A program made the position numbers and the translations under genes. Positions 29,789 through 41,803 of a stretch of DNA of 64,000 nucleotides are shown here, in pieces. Source of the stretch: Eucalyptus grandis. Taxonomy: Eukaryota; Streptophyta; Magnoliopsida; Myrtales; Myrtaceae. The stretch spans positions 58,892,561 through 58,956,560 of the forward strand of contig NC_052618.1 of NCBI RefSeq assembly GCF_016545825.1, read 5' to 3'. A model generated the notes under the pieces. It ran no database searches, had not been told where the DNA came from, and saw only the letters and a program-made list of their open reading frames with translations. Each line of letters begins with the position of its first letter. Positions within the stretch are counted from its first letter, which is position 1.

Positions 29789-30427
29789 ACCCTCAAGTGC
29801 TTGAAGATGATGGGTTATTGCTTGAGGACAAACTTTTCTCTCCATTTTCTCTCTCTTTCTTCAGCATTAATAAGGGCGCGCATGTAATTCTTCAGTTATT
29901 TAGAAATTCAAGAACTTCATTGTCTCTCTTTTAACAAAGATATTGATGTGGAGTGAAATGTGAAAGCACAGCAAACTGGCCAAGATGTTGAGATGCATGC
30001 ATGAATTACATTAGATAAGTCATACATCGAAAAATCAGTATAATGTAAAGCAGCTTATATACGTTAGATAAGCCATGTAGGATGTTTGGCATTACTTCAG
30101 TGATTTTCAGCCAAAATCAGCCAAAAAAATGGTGAAGAATCGTTAAAAATTTTAGGACTAATTAGCTAAATTGGAAAGTTTAGTGTTGCATTGATCGTTG
30201 TATAGTAGGTTTACGATTTTTTGCACGATTATTTCAAGTGAAATCTATTCGACTCTATTATTATTATTATTTTGGCCACCTTATCTAATCTTTGTTAGTT
30301 ATCGATGTTCCTTTGCGTACGTTACATAGACGCAGCTGCTTGGATCTTATCACAATAAACCACCACTAAACGCCTCTTTGTACTCTCTCTCTCTCAAGCG
30401 GCTCAAAGAGGAAGAAGAGTGGAGAAA
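29789..30427. other. SCPL2 3' flank and promoter-like sequence of the next SCPL fragment
   Basis: 29789-30190 is collinear with 49703-50160 downstream of SCPL3. 30270-30427 resembles the region upstream of SCPL starts and ends in the CT-rich leader CTCTCAAGCGGCTCAAAGAG. No separate gene is seen. Confidence 0.5.
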
Positions 30428-30502
30428 ATGGGGAGGGACACTAAAGAACACAACTCTTGGCTTCTACCTTTTTCTCTACTTCTCTGGACGTCTATTGTTC
30501 AA
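30428..30502 (+). pseudogene. Orphan SCPL first-exon fragment (signal peptide part only)
   Basis: After the shared CT-rich leader an ATG opens MGRDTKEHNSWLLPFSLLLW, aligning with the SCPL2 signal peptide and even closer to the fragment at 53589 (KEHNS). Homology stops after about 25 codons. The next 40 bp are T-rich and the inverted duplication begins at 30541. No other SCPL exon follows before SCPL3. Confidence 0.8.
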
Positions 30503-30720
30503 ATACTCTTTTTTTTTTCTTTTTTTCGGGTTCTCACTCAACTTGATTGTGGATTACGTTGCTTCCGTGTAAACTTTCGCATAGGCTTAGCTCAAAACAT
30601 TAACAAATCTCAACCAGTGTACATATATGTCCCGATATTGGGTAGCTCTACTATATTAAAGTAGCATAACAAGCATCCTAATAAATCAAATTCATTATTG
30701 GCCAAGAAAGGGGAAAATTG

Positions 30721-31522
30721 TGTTAAAATATGTCTCAAATTTAAGCTCAATGTGAAATTTCGAATATTCTGAATTGGATATTTTGCAGATGTGTGAAATC
30801 GAACAAAGAACATTTGAAGATCAACTTCCCAAAATTTTCGAATTTACATTGGAGAGTTTGCCCGCTAAAATAGAAAAGTCCAACTTTGACTTGGATTTTG
30901 GATGCACACTTCAACTTCCTCGGCCAAGAGAGAAAATTAATAAATAAAACGGAAAAGATAACAACAAAATAAGAAAGTTTGTTGTTGACTTTGATTTGCA
31001 TCTTGGGATTAATATGCATGTCATGCAAGATAGGAAATAGAATCCTATGAGAAATCGGCAAAAGAATAAGGGTCTCACTTATGGTATATAGATTTTGTGG
31101 CCTTGGGTGGCAGAGGGTTGAAGTGGTCTTGAAGCGCCGTCTCATCGTCGAGTGCTTGGGAGAGATTTTTCTATCATTCTTGTCCGTGAATTACATCCAA
31201 GAAAGATTAGTATTTATAGCCAATTTAATCTTGAGGTAAGATTTGAGTGTAATTCCTTCATGAGATTGAGAGATTATTTCTTGAGGAATTTCGGAACTAA
31301 ACATTATGTGCGTTATTGGGTGTAATTGGGGCTTGGGAAACACCAAAATAGTGTTTGAGTGACTCGAGTGTGTAATCTCATTGTATCACTTGATCTATAG
31401 TTAAATTCGTCGCTGCTCTCCCCGTGGACGTAGATCTTTATGAATGAACCACGTAAATCAGGTGTCCGATTTATTTTCTTCTTCTGTTTATATTATTGTT
31501 TGATCACTCATTTTTCACAACA
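30721..31522 (+). mobile_element. Copia solo LTR (802 bp)
   Basis: From TGTTAAAATATGTCTC to TTTTTCACAACA, with the 5-bp duplication AATTG at 30716-30720 and 31523-31527. It is the same family as 45012-45704, sharing GCTGCTCTCCCCGTGGACGT and ACCACGTAAATC, typical of Tork-type Copia LTRs. The other arm of the inverted duplication (around 43640) preserves the empty site. Confidence 0.9.
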
Positions 31523-31816
31523 AATTGCACGGTCTGATTTTGTTGCAAGAGGTTCTCAAACATCCAATGCAAATCGGGTAAGCTCATGGTCATTGAAATT
31601 CCAAAGCACATTTGCAAAACTTCAAGTGGATAAAGATAAAAGAGAGTAGCTTTGACTAGAGTCACCAGTAACTTACCTAATTAGTGTGTTACAGGATCAT
31701 AAGATGACAATTACAAAACACTTCATCAAAATGTGAAAATAAGAGGGGCGGAGAGAAGAAGGCAAAATTTTAGACACCACAAAATATATATGGAATGGCA
31801 TAGAATCCAGTAGTCT

Positions 31817-31894
31817 TTAAGATGTGTGAACCTCCTCTGCAGTAGCCTCAAAAGTCTCCCTAGTAATAAGTTCAGGGACCTCATCATCATCCTC
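31817..31894 (-). pseudogene. Last exon of a BTF3 / NAC-beta gene, isolated copy
   Basis: Translation EDDDEVPELITRETFEATA continued by EEVHTS and stop matches the acidic C-terminus of plant BTF3 (beta subunit of the nascent polypeptide-associated complex, a ribosome-bound chaperone). The base pair before the exon reads GG instead of the AG acceptor that the other copy retains. No upstream BTF3 exon is present in the arm, so this is a gene fragment. Confidence 0.75.
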
Positions 31895-32580
31895 CCGAGT
31901 AAATTTAAAATTTGATAGCATAATAGTCGGAAAAAGTACGAAAATAAGCCATCACTCACAAAAAAAAAAAAAAAAAAAAAAAAAAACTTTTGATGCAAGT
32001 TTGCAGTGGGAACATCTTGTTCTCTAGAGCTCCCAACCACAGGACAATTATTCTTTTCACTATCTTATTCATGTCTATGGAAAGTAAAAGTAAGCTTAAA
32101 GGCATATCTTTTTAAACTCGGTAACTGAACTATTATGCTAAATGATTTTTGTTAACCATTTTGCACAAAGTCAATTAGATAGATTGTTCCAAAACTGCAA
32201 AAAGCCATAGATGCAATTACTTATTTGCTTCAAAGTTTAAGCAATGAAAAGTTAGCTGTGAATGCCGATACGGTAGTAAAGTTGACAAAGAGGAACTTAA
32301 CTTATCAAATGTAGGTACTGTTTGTGGGAAATGATTAGGGATTTTGGGAATAGTCCATCCCTCTCAATACAGTACACCATGTGGGACTCATAATCATGTA
32401 AGGAAGGGAGGGAGTAAGGGCCTATTTGTTTATTTTTGGTTCTATTCCAAGAACACAAATTTCTGTTCTTTTGTTCCGGGGAACCAAAAAAAAAGAAAAA
32501 AAGAAATGTGTTCGTTTACACTTTTATTCCCGGGAATGCTTTTTGAAGAAACAAAAGAACAAAAACACAAAACTTGTTAC

Positions 32581-32785
32581 CACCCGTGGTGGTGGCGTAG
32601 TGGTTGAGCGCAAGTTCCTTTCGAGAGAGGTCTTGAATTTGAATCATTGCATCGTCTGCCTTGCAAGAAATGAACCCATGACTTATCCGGGGTAGCAAGG
32701 GTGGTGGTGACTCTATTGCTCTTCTAGGGTTTACTCCGCTGCAAAGCGGCTCACGGAGGTTCCCTAAGTACCAAAAAAAAAAAAA
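32581..32785 (+). mobile_element. tRNA-derived SINE
   Basis: About 200 bp starting near GTGGTGGCGTAGTGGTTGAG, an A-box-like tRNA promoter, with a B-box-like TTGAATTTGAATC some 40 bp later, and ending in a poly-A tail (32773-32785). Flanking ACACAAAACTTGTT (left) and ACACAAAACATGTT (right) look like a 14-bp target duplication with one change. No tRNA fold beyond the 5' part, so it is not a tRNA gene. Confidence 0.75.
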
Positions 32786-32869
32786 CACACACACAAAACA
32801 TGTTTCTTTTTTTCTCCTTTTTCCTTTTCATTTCTCTTCTTCTTTTTTCTTTGGCTGGTCACCGGCCTT

Positions 32870-34220
32870 AACCATGGCCGATAACCGGCCGTCGAGGGTC
32901 AGCGACCTTGCTAAAGCGTCACCGGCCCCTGGCTCGGCCAAGCTCGCCCAATCACTAGTGAGGCTCGGTTGAGCTAGGCCACCACCAGGTCGGCATCACC
33001 CAGTGATGGCCCGGCAGGCTGAGCCTCGCCGATGGCTGGGTGAGCTCGGCCTCATCGGATCTAAGCGAGCTCAAGCTCACCCAGCCACCCTCGCCGGGCC
33101 ACCTCTAGGACGGCGTTGCTTGGTAGTGGCTCGGCGAGGTCGACCTCGCCTAGCCTAGGCGAGACCAAGCCTCACACGGCCACGGGAACGCTTGGCCTCC
33201 CTAATCGGCGCGAGGCCGGACCTTGCTAGGCCAGGGCGAGGCCAACCTCACGTCGCCTGGGCAAGGACAAGCCTTGTCGGTGGGCCTAGTGAGGCCAAGC
33301 CTCGCTGGTGGCCTAGCGAGGCTCGTCGGACGTCGCCAACCATGGTGGTGGCTAACGATCGGCCAAAAAAGAAAAAGAAAAAGAAAAAAAAAAAGAAAAT
33401 ATAATAATAACATTTAAAAATTATACAAGTTTATCAAATGTGTTTCTGTTCTTTTTCTATTTTATTAACATAAATTTTGTGTAGTTATCAAATGCGTCAT
33501 TATGTTCAAAAATTGTTTATGGTCTTGCCCAGCCCAAAAGAGACGAGCCTCGCGTAGCCATGGCAAGGCTTGGCCTCCTAGCCGACGTGAGGCTAAGTCT
33601 CGCCAAGCCAAGGTGAGGCCGACCTCGCACCGCCCGGCGAGGCCAAGCCTCGTCGGTGGCCTGGCAAGGCTCACCAGGGCTAGGCTGGCCTCCGACAAGC
33701 TCGTCGACGTCGCCGGCCACGGCAGTGGCCAACGCGACCCAGCCAAAGATAAAAAGAAAAGGAAAAAAAAAGAAAAATATAATAAAAATATTTAAAAATT
33801 ATACAAGTTTACCAAATGTATTTATATTCCTTTTCTACTCTAATAACAGAATTTTTGTGCAATTATCAAATGCATTATTTTGTTCAAAAATTATTTTTGG
33901 TCTTGCCCAGCCCGGGCGAGACCGAGCCTTGTGCGGCCATGGTAAGGCTCGGCCTCCCGGCCGGTGCGAGGCCAAGCCTCACCGATGTCCTGATGAGGCT
34001 CGTTGGGGCTAGGCTAGCCTCCAGCGAGCTCGTTGGATGTCGTCCGCCACGATAATGGTTGACGACTAGCCAAAGAGAAAAAGAAAAATGTAATAAAAAT
34101 ATTTAAAAAATTTATACAAGTTTACCAAATGTGTTTCTCTTCTTTTTCTATTCTAGTAACATAAATTTTGTGCAGGTTATCAAATGCGTTCTTCTATTCA
34201 AAAATTGTTTGTCGGAACAG
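32870..34220. repeat. GC-rich degenerate repeats plus three 315-380 bp composite repeats
   Basis: Blocks of GAGGCCAAGCCTCGCC-type sequence alternate with an AT-rich block beginning TTATACAAGTTTACCAAATG that recurs at about 33419, 33797 and 34112. The composite units are 378 and 315 bp apart. Open frames across it (for example 33192-33404) are simple repeat translations. Confidence 0.75.
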
Positions 34221-37112
34221 AAATAGTTTTTTTTTTTTCTGTTCTTAGGAACAATTTTTGAATAGAAATGTTACCAAACGCATCCTAAATTTCCAAAGTA
34301 AACAATAATTTCTCCCTCAAGTCTTGCCAATTACACCTGCTTTGAACACAATCAAGGGCTAACTGTGACATCCTAGATTTTCAACTCTGCTTTCAATTCA
34401 ATAAATCGAGCATTTTATTGACGCACCTATAATGTTATTCTTAGAGTTGATCACTCGTGAGATAATTAGATTGTCTGGGGAAACCATTAGGAATTTTAAG
34501 ACAAATAGATTTGAGGATTCGACTAAGAATCGGCTGCTTAACCATGTTCATTTGCCAAGATCATTACGGCACATACATAAATTGATTAGAGATCAGAGAT
34601 AGGTCGGTTCATTGAAATGAGTGGTTAAACGTGGGTGATCCAACTAAATTGTAAAATTCTCATCAGTCGGCACTAGTTTGATTTTTCTATTTTGGTACCC
34701 TATGTCCGTATTTGAAATTTCGAGATTTACACGACAATCGAGAGTTGTCAATGTATCAAAAGGGTTCATTGTGACTCGAAGAAAATTGACCACGGGTCAT
34801 TTGTCTAAAAAATTCTGAAAGTTATCCAATAACCTAGGTTACACTAAAAACGCGCCGAAATGAAATTAACCGTGAATTTGAATCCGATTTCAGAAATTGA
34901 AGGTTTTGTCATGTCACAATAAATTCTAGAAATGTCGACTCAGTCTCAAAAGATTTTTCTGCAACCCAAGACTTTTTTGGAAAAAAGTCATCCTATGATC
35001 ATTTTTGTCTAGAAAAAGCCAAGGACCGTTTTTTGTCATGCATTTGGGATGTAATATGGTTCAATTGATGAGGAAAAATATCAATTTGAGTGTTGACTCA
35101 ATAATGAAATTTATTGAGGCTAAATAGGATTGAATTGAGCAAGAAACTAAGTTCAATTGAAGGTGAAATGTTGAAATTCATAGCTCCCTCATTGGCCTAT
35201 GGTTTTGGATCATTTCAATGTTACAAGGGGGAGCATTGGTGGCTCACTGGGAGCCAAGTAACTATACTTGGCCAAGGATGGTCAAGGAGACAAGGAATTG
35301 GAAAAACTTGGCCATGGTGGCCTCTCTTGCCCTCTCCTTGCTTCTTAAGCCAATCAACCAACCATCCTCCTAGCTTGTTTGCCCACCAACAAAAGCCAGA
35401 GAAGGAGCAGTAGCCGCCCGGGATCATCACACGTTGCCACCACCACCAGAACGCCGCCCCGTCACCTTGCGCTCGCCATCGCGCCTAGTCGCGCGTGCCC
35501 TTCGCCTGCCATGTTGTCCTCGCTGTTCCAGCAGCTCCCTCAGCTCGTGTCAAAGTTTTTCGGCTCGCCTCCAACCCCCATGAGTCCCCATCAAGGCTCG
35601 GTTTGGCTCTTTCCACCTTTCCCGATCAATTCCGGCCTCAACCAACCTTACTTCCTCTTTTTTGTAGCAACAAACAGAGAGTTTGTTAATGGGTTTTCTA
35701 GCAACCATTGGGCTCATTTTGAGGTGGTTCCGAGCCTCGAAACCTAGGCTCACTTTCAGAAGAGTCGTCCCTCGTCGCGTTCCTGTCGATTGAACCGACC
35801 AGCTCGCAAAATAAATGAGTTTAACTCACTAAACCTCACTTAGTGGGTTAATTATGCTTAAGGGTTGTTTAGGTTAACTTAAGTATGGATTAGTGATAAG
35901 TTATAATGGTTAGATTAACCTTAAAATGGATTAGTGTAACTTAATTAGTGAGATTTGTAAAATTGATGATGTATTAGTTGAATCCAATGGAGTTCCTATA
36001 GTTTTGGTTTCTAGACCCTCGTCGTTTGTCATTTTTTGTAAATCGAAATGGATTGCAAATTTAAGGTTAATGTTATCTTGAGAAGTGTTTTAGACATTCT
36101 CAACTACAACATATATTTTTCTCAAGATTTTTGAGAACTTAAAAGAATGAGATATCATCTCAGTCATTTTCAAATAGAACCTTAGTTTTTGCTGGAATTG
36201 GTAACCTTTGAAGATTCTATGAGTTTTTATCAACTCTTAGGGTTCTAATTTCAAAATAGTTCATTCAAAAAGTTGTTTATCATATCTTCTAGTTTAACAT
36301 AGTCAAATTTCAGATCAAATGAACATGTTTTAGATCTCGAACCAAACTGATTTCGGAAAACAGACCCAATTTTGGTGTTGGATTAAGCGATTTATTGGGC
36401 CGAATATAGAAGGATTTGAGATAAGGTGTCTTCATGAAAAATGTTCTTTTATGTGTCTATTACAACATATTCAAATTTTGGAATTTTCTAAACTCTTTAG
36501 TTAGATTTCTAGATTTAAACTTGGAGACGTGTGAGTGAGCATATTCTACCGGTTAGAGCCGATTATGAGTTTGTGATGGTTCTTGAGGCTTTGATTGCTG
36601 GAAATTGCACCATTGATATATGGTTGATTTGTGACAAGCTCTAGAATTTATCTAGAGTAGTTCAAGAATTCTTTTGGCTCGTTTCGGCTTCCAATTAGTT
36701 TATAATGGGCCTAAGTTAGATCTATTGCATTTATTTAATATTTTTCGTAATTATTTATTTATTTATTTATTTATTTTCTGGAAATTCAATCGGGATGGCC
36801 AGTAACAAGAATTTTATATTGAATTCATTAGTGCTTTCTGTTTATTGAATTAAGCATTGGATTGTGATAATTGAGTGAAATTGGTGATGATGAGGATTTA
36901 TCCTAAAAATTGGATAATGTGGGTATAAATCTAAGAATTGCCGAGTGGGGTTGTAATACCAATAAATCTCACCAAATATAATAAATTTGTCGAGTGAGGC
37001 CGTGATACCACTAAATCTAAAAAAATTGTCAAGTGATGCCGCGATGTCACTAAATATCAAAAATTGCTGATTTGGACTGTGATGCCACTAAATCTAAAAA
37101 AAATTGCTTGGT

Positions 37113-40100
37113 TGTCGCGACCCGATCTCGCCGCCCCCTCGAAATGGTATCCAAGGATGGGAAAGGTCGGGTTTAGGGGTACTTTGATCACTAGAGTTCC
37201 CTCATGGCTTGCATTCCAAACAACGTCATCACCTCGCCTTTTGGATCAAGCCTCTCATGAGTTCCTTCTACGAGATCACGAGCTCTCCCAAGCTCGTACC
37301 CCGCGTGACAGCGGAATGTCGCGATCCATACCCACATAAGCGACACACCTAAAAAAGGGAGTCGAATGTGGATATCGAATTTAAGGGTACTTTTACTATG
37401 GTAGCCCTCTCGATAGTACGCTCCACCCATTAGGATGGCATCACTTCATCCTTTGGGCTACCCCCACATCGAGTATGCTAAACCATAGTGAGTTTCATCG
37501 AAACTCATACCCCGCGTGACAACGGATTTATTTATACGATCTACTTATTTATAACAACCTAAAAATAGACGGAGTCGCCACTAGCCTCAACTTTGGGGGT
37601 CGGCTAGAAACCCAATCGAGGTCGGGAGTGTCCCCTCGATTCCTACGCAACCAGATATCCAGGTTCGGGGACTTGGGTTACGCTAATATTGCTATTAACG
37701 CCGACCCTCGATTCCTACGCAACCAGATATCCAGGTTCGGGGACTTGGGTTACGCTAATATTGCTATTAACGCCCTTTCGGTACCTAAACAGTATGTTGT
37801 GTTTTTCCTAACATGTCCATGCGTTTTTTTTACATTTTTCAGGATCATCAATTCCTAGACTAAGTGATCATGCGTGGCGAATTACTTTCATTCTATTCTA
37901 TTTCTAAAAATGAAAAGAAAACAATCAATGAAATTGAAAGCACAAGACATGAAGTAAACAATCAAGAGAAATCAGTAAACCTAATTATGCAATTCTAAAA
38001 AATATAAAAGAGAAAACAATCGAGAAAGAAAGGAAACCCGCAACTCGTCGGGCTTTATACAATGCATAAAACCCGAGACATGTGTCGGGAAAATGAGCAT
38101 TACATGATAACAGTCGGAGTGGACATCGACCTTCACCATCTTCACGCCTTCTCCATCTTCGGGATCCTAATCTAAATCTAATCTAATAAACCTATAACTA
38201 GGTATATGCAGTGGAAGGAAACAAACAAACATATCAAAACATCAAAGAACAGGACATTATTAGTGTTCAAAAATGGTGACTAAAGTCACAAAGTCTTCTA
38301 GATCAAATTCTAAGTGGTGTCCCAAGATTCATCATTATTATATGTCACATCTAAATTCTTCATCATAGAAACTAGACACTCAACATAGGCTCAATAAAAA
38401 CGCAATCAATGGCTATCTCATCCTAAAATTTCTATAGCAGGTGAATCAGCATATGAGGAACAAACTTCATGAAAAAAAACATCCTAAAATTCTAGGCACG
38501 TGAATTTATAACATCCTGGAAGAGATCAAGGTCAATCAAAAGTAGAACAGAGCAGCAAGGCAAACATACAACCATTTTTTTTATGTGAAGGACAAACTTT
38601 CATGAAGGACCTAATCCCAAACTCCTCACACAAAAATTTGTATTAAATTCACAAGTATTCGAGGTTATAGAAACAAAGCATGCTTTCTAGACCAAGACAA
38701 ATTCCAAATTTCAATATCAGCAAATTTACGCATGAACAGCAAACATCAATTACGCGTGATCTCCATTTAACCCACTAAAAGCACACATAATCGCATTCTA
38801 GTAAAACTTTACAGAGGAAGTGCAGTAAGACACAAGCATTGCAACTTTAATGGGACATTGGAACGTAGGTAAACATAACGCAATAGGGATTAACTATATA
38901 TGACTGAGCCCAAAAGTCACAAAGCACAGCATGTAGATTGAAGATAAAGAGAGAAAATAAGCATAGGAAATCAGCCAATATGGATCACTAAACCCACATA
39001 TTTTCATCATACTCCTAAGTATCTACTCTTTCTCATAAGCCAGATCTATCAAGACAACAGGAAGTAATTGAATGATAACCCATGTAAAGAAAAATACGCC
39101 TAAAAGAGAGATGAAGTCCAGCCTCCATTTAGTTTCAGGTTTAGGTATTTCCTTTGACAAACTCAAACATCATTGCTGTTACTGACCCTAACAAAAGCTG
39201 AACCAGATTCCCAGATCATCCAACATGCACCAAGGATATAAAGTCCTTTCCTGATATAAAATCATTTGCTGCTAAGGAAATGTTTCTCCACTAAGGTGAA
39301 CTTCAGGTACAACTCATACCGGTCTACCGACAACTACAAACTCATCAAGGGGGAAAAATGCCATACAGCAGTCAGATTGAAGTGCACCAGCGAATTCACA
39401 ACTTTATGGCAGAGAACACATTCAATATTGTGAACAAAGAACTCTAAAAAATGAACACAGCAGCAACGGGGACCAATTTTATTAAAACCAATCAATTTTC
39501 TTCTTGTACGTGTCCTGTTTGCTCAGCTTGCTTTGCCTTTGGATATGTATCTAACCCAAGAATTTCAATAACAAATCCTAAAACGGCTAGCTACTAATTT
39601 CTGAAATGAAAGGAAACGAAATACAAGTAAAGTCTATACAACAAAACTAATGTATCGATCAAGTAAAGGGAAGCTCTCAATCAGAATCTGAATTGAAACA
39701 CACACTGATCTAATTCATGAATTTTATCAAACAGGTGGTAGATATTTCCGTCGAAGGAGCTAGATGCAGAAATAAGAGAGACATCTTATCACAAAGAGGC
39801 GATGCAGCATGTTCAAGGTCATTAGGAAAGCCTCACACGTGACTAGATTTCGCTGGTGGTGGAATTGAGTATTCGGTTTTTACCTTTAGCAGAAACAGAG
39901 CATGTGGATTTACCTTGACGAAGAGTAATATCTTACCACGATTGGAGAATGGAGGTCCTAAACACGTCGGCACCTGTAACTTGAACGAAGAAACCGTCGC
40001 TGTAGTAAACGCTGTCGCCGTTGGCTTCAGAGCTCGATCTCTGGAACCGAACGGATTCCTCTGAACTCGGTGAAGTATCAAAAACTGTCACTCTCCGAGC

Positions 40101-41050
40101 TCCTCGACCGACCCATTCCGGCCTCTAGAGTTTGAGAGAGATCGGATCTACAACTTCAACGGCGGCATCGAAGAACGGCACTCGGATTCGGAGATCCGCT
40201 AGACTGAACATCGTCCAGGCCGGGGTTTCGGAGACGGGGCCGCGACGGATTCAACGCGCTCGAGCACCGAATCGAGTGTGCGCGAGAATCTCTCCGACGA
40301 TTCGGTGAGCCCAATCCCGAGAGATTCGAGTCTAAGAATGGCGAAAGAAAAACGGATCTCCACGTCTTCGGATCGGGTCGGATCAACGGTTGTGTTCGTC
40401 GTTGCCATGACCGCCGTCGCCTCCGATCTTCGATCCCTCACCAATAAAAAAATATCAAATCGACTCCAACACGAGCTTCGGAGATGTCCGCCATTCAATG
40501 ATGTTGAAGCTGATTTCGTTATTGGAGCTTACGGAACATCAAGAACGCCGAGCTTCGATGTGCCGAATGAGTGGAGAATCTCAGCAAAAGTTGCGATGAT
40601 CAAAAAAATCCTCGGAGAGAAGTAGCGGAAACGTTTTGATCTCGAGAGAGAATCCATGGGGATCCTTCTTGCAAGAGAGACCACCGGCGAAGAATTCCTT
40701 CGTTTTTCTGTTCGACCCCAATGCCGAGGGAAAAATCCAAGAGAGATGTAGAGAGAGAATTTTAGTCCGAGAAACTAGATCTGGAAAATGACCCCCCGAG
40801 AGAGAAATCCCCGTGCGAGCTAAAACCCCCTTTTTCTTTTTGTTTTCTTTTTTTTTCTTTTTCTTGTTTCCATTCTTTTTCTTTCTTTCTTTTCACTCCT
40901 TTTTCTTTATTTCTCTCTTTTTTTTTCTTTTATTGATTCCTTTAGTTCTTTTTTTTTTCTCTCTATTTTTTTTTTTCTTTTTATTTTCATTTTTTTTTTT
41001 TTTTGCAAAATGAATGATTAAAATGTCGACAAAAATTTCGGGTGTCAACA
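37113..41050 (-). mobile_element. Tat/Ogre-type solo LTR nested in family A copy 3
   Basis: On the minus strand it runs TGTTGACACC to GGTCGCGACA, 3938 bp. The flanks TTGGT and TTAGT are a 5-bp duplication with one mismatch. It shares the block around GTTCGGGGACTTGGGTTACG with the LTRs at 7586-9780 and 50267-53335. The 40830-41010 stretch is almost pure T/C. The 40278-40625 frame has no known domain. Confidence 0.75.
37633..37774. repeat. Perfect 72-bp tandem duplication
   Basis: The unit starts CCCTCGATTCCTACGCAACC at 37633 and again at 37705 and is identical over its length. It lies in the conserved part of the Tat/Ogre-type LTR; the sister LTRs have one copy. Confidence 0.9.
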
Positions 41051-41803
41051 TTAGTGAGGTCGTGATTTCCACAAAACCTAGAAAATTGCCAGTGGGGGCC
41101 GTGATGACCACCAAATATAGAAAAGATGCTAGTGGGGTCGTGATTACCACTTAATCTAGGTTGTGTTCCGTTAGGCCAAAATCAAGAGTTGAAATTGATT
41201 AATCGAAATGACCGTGTGATGGTCTTGATGACATGTAATCAACTTAGTCAATTGATTGATGAGTCGATCTGTCTGATGATATGATATGATTATCAATATT
41301 TATGAATTAACTGACTTGTAGGAAGGAATTGAGGCCAATGTAAGTCCTCTGACTCGTGTTGTGCTTAGGTAGCCTTTAGGGTGTAATTGGCTTCCTAATC
41401 AAGTTTTAGGGGTAGAACTTGCTGAGACATTATCTCACTAGTTATTGAATAACCATTTTAGGTCCTTAGGTGGTGTTGGCGAAGGACTAGAAGCCCTGGA
41501 GTTTGAGAGGTGAAGCTCGAAAAATCAGCGATCTTGTCTTGCTAGCTAGTCGTAGGATAATTCTCCTTTGTAAGGAGCTGATTCCTTCTATGAACCTTTG
41601 TATAGACATGTGTGTTTATAAAAATGTATTTTGTGAAAAATTAGTCCTACTTTCCTATTCCATTGGTTTATTGTTTAGGGATTATTTATATGCTTCCGCA
41701 TGTATATTAAAATGAATGGATCGGCAATGCGTCATGGGACGTCGCTACTAATCGACTAAACAGGGATGGACATGTGGTCAAAGGATCGGGACGTGACACT
41801 AAC

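Larger units (their letters stand above)
32418..34285. mobile_element. PIF/Harbinger-like non-autonomous element
   Basis: It is 1868 bp, beginning GGGCCTATTTG and ending CAAACGCATCC (imperfect inverted ends), between TAA duplications at 32415-32417 and 34286-34288. The other arm of the inverted duplication shows the empty site (GGGAGTAAACTTCCAAAG in complement at about 42710-42727). TAA duplications and GGGCCT ends fit PIF/Harbinger. No transposase is visible. It contains a SINE and GC-rich subrepeats. Confidence 0.7.
30541..34347. repeat. Left arm of an inverted duplication (with two later insertions)
   Basis: Read in reverse complement this arm matches 42661-43823. After subtracting the Copia LTR (802+5 bp) and the Harbinger-like element (1868+3 bp) it is 1129 bp, close to the 1113 bp of the other arm without its 50-bp duplication. 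It carries the last exon and 3' flank of a BTF3-like gene on the minus strand. Confidence 0.85.
34364..41798 (+). mobile_element. Solo LTR, family A copy 3, with a nested solo LTR
   Basis: From TGTGACATCC (34364) to GGGACGTGACA (41798), flanked by CTAAC at 34359-34363 and 41799-41803. Subtracting the nested element (37113-41050 and 5 bp) leaves about 3.49 kb, between copies 1 (3.89 kb) and 2 (3.36 kb). The subrepeat region (36930-37090, continuing 41051-41160) has units with GTGGGGTCGTGATTACCAC. No coding domain seen; the frames at 35114-35747 match nothing I know. Confidence 0.85.

Noticed and set aside
32583..32640. Possible tRNA gene
   Set aside because: Only promoter-like boxes are present, with no cloverleaf or anticodon arm; the poly-A tail and target duplication make it a SINE.
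40278..40625. 115-codon frame in the nested LTR
   Set aside because: No domain, and the sister LTRs do not preserve it.
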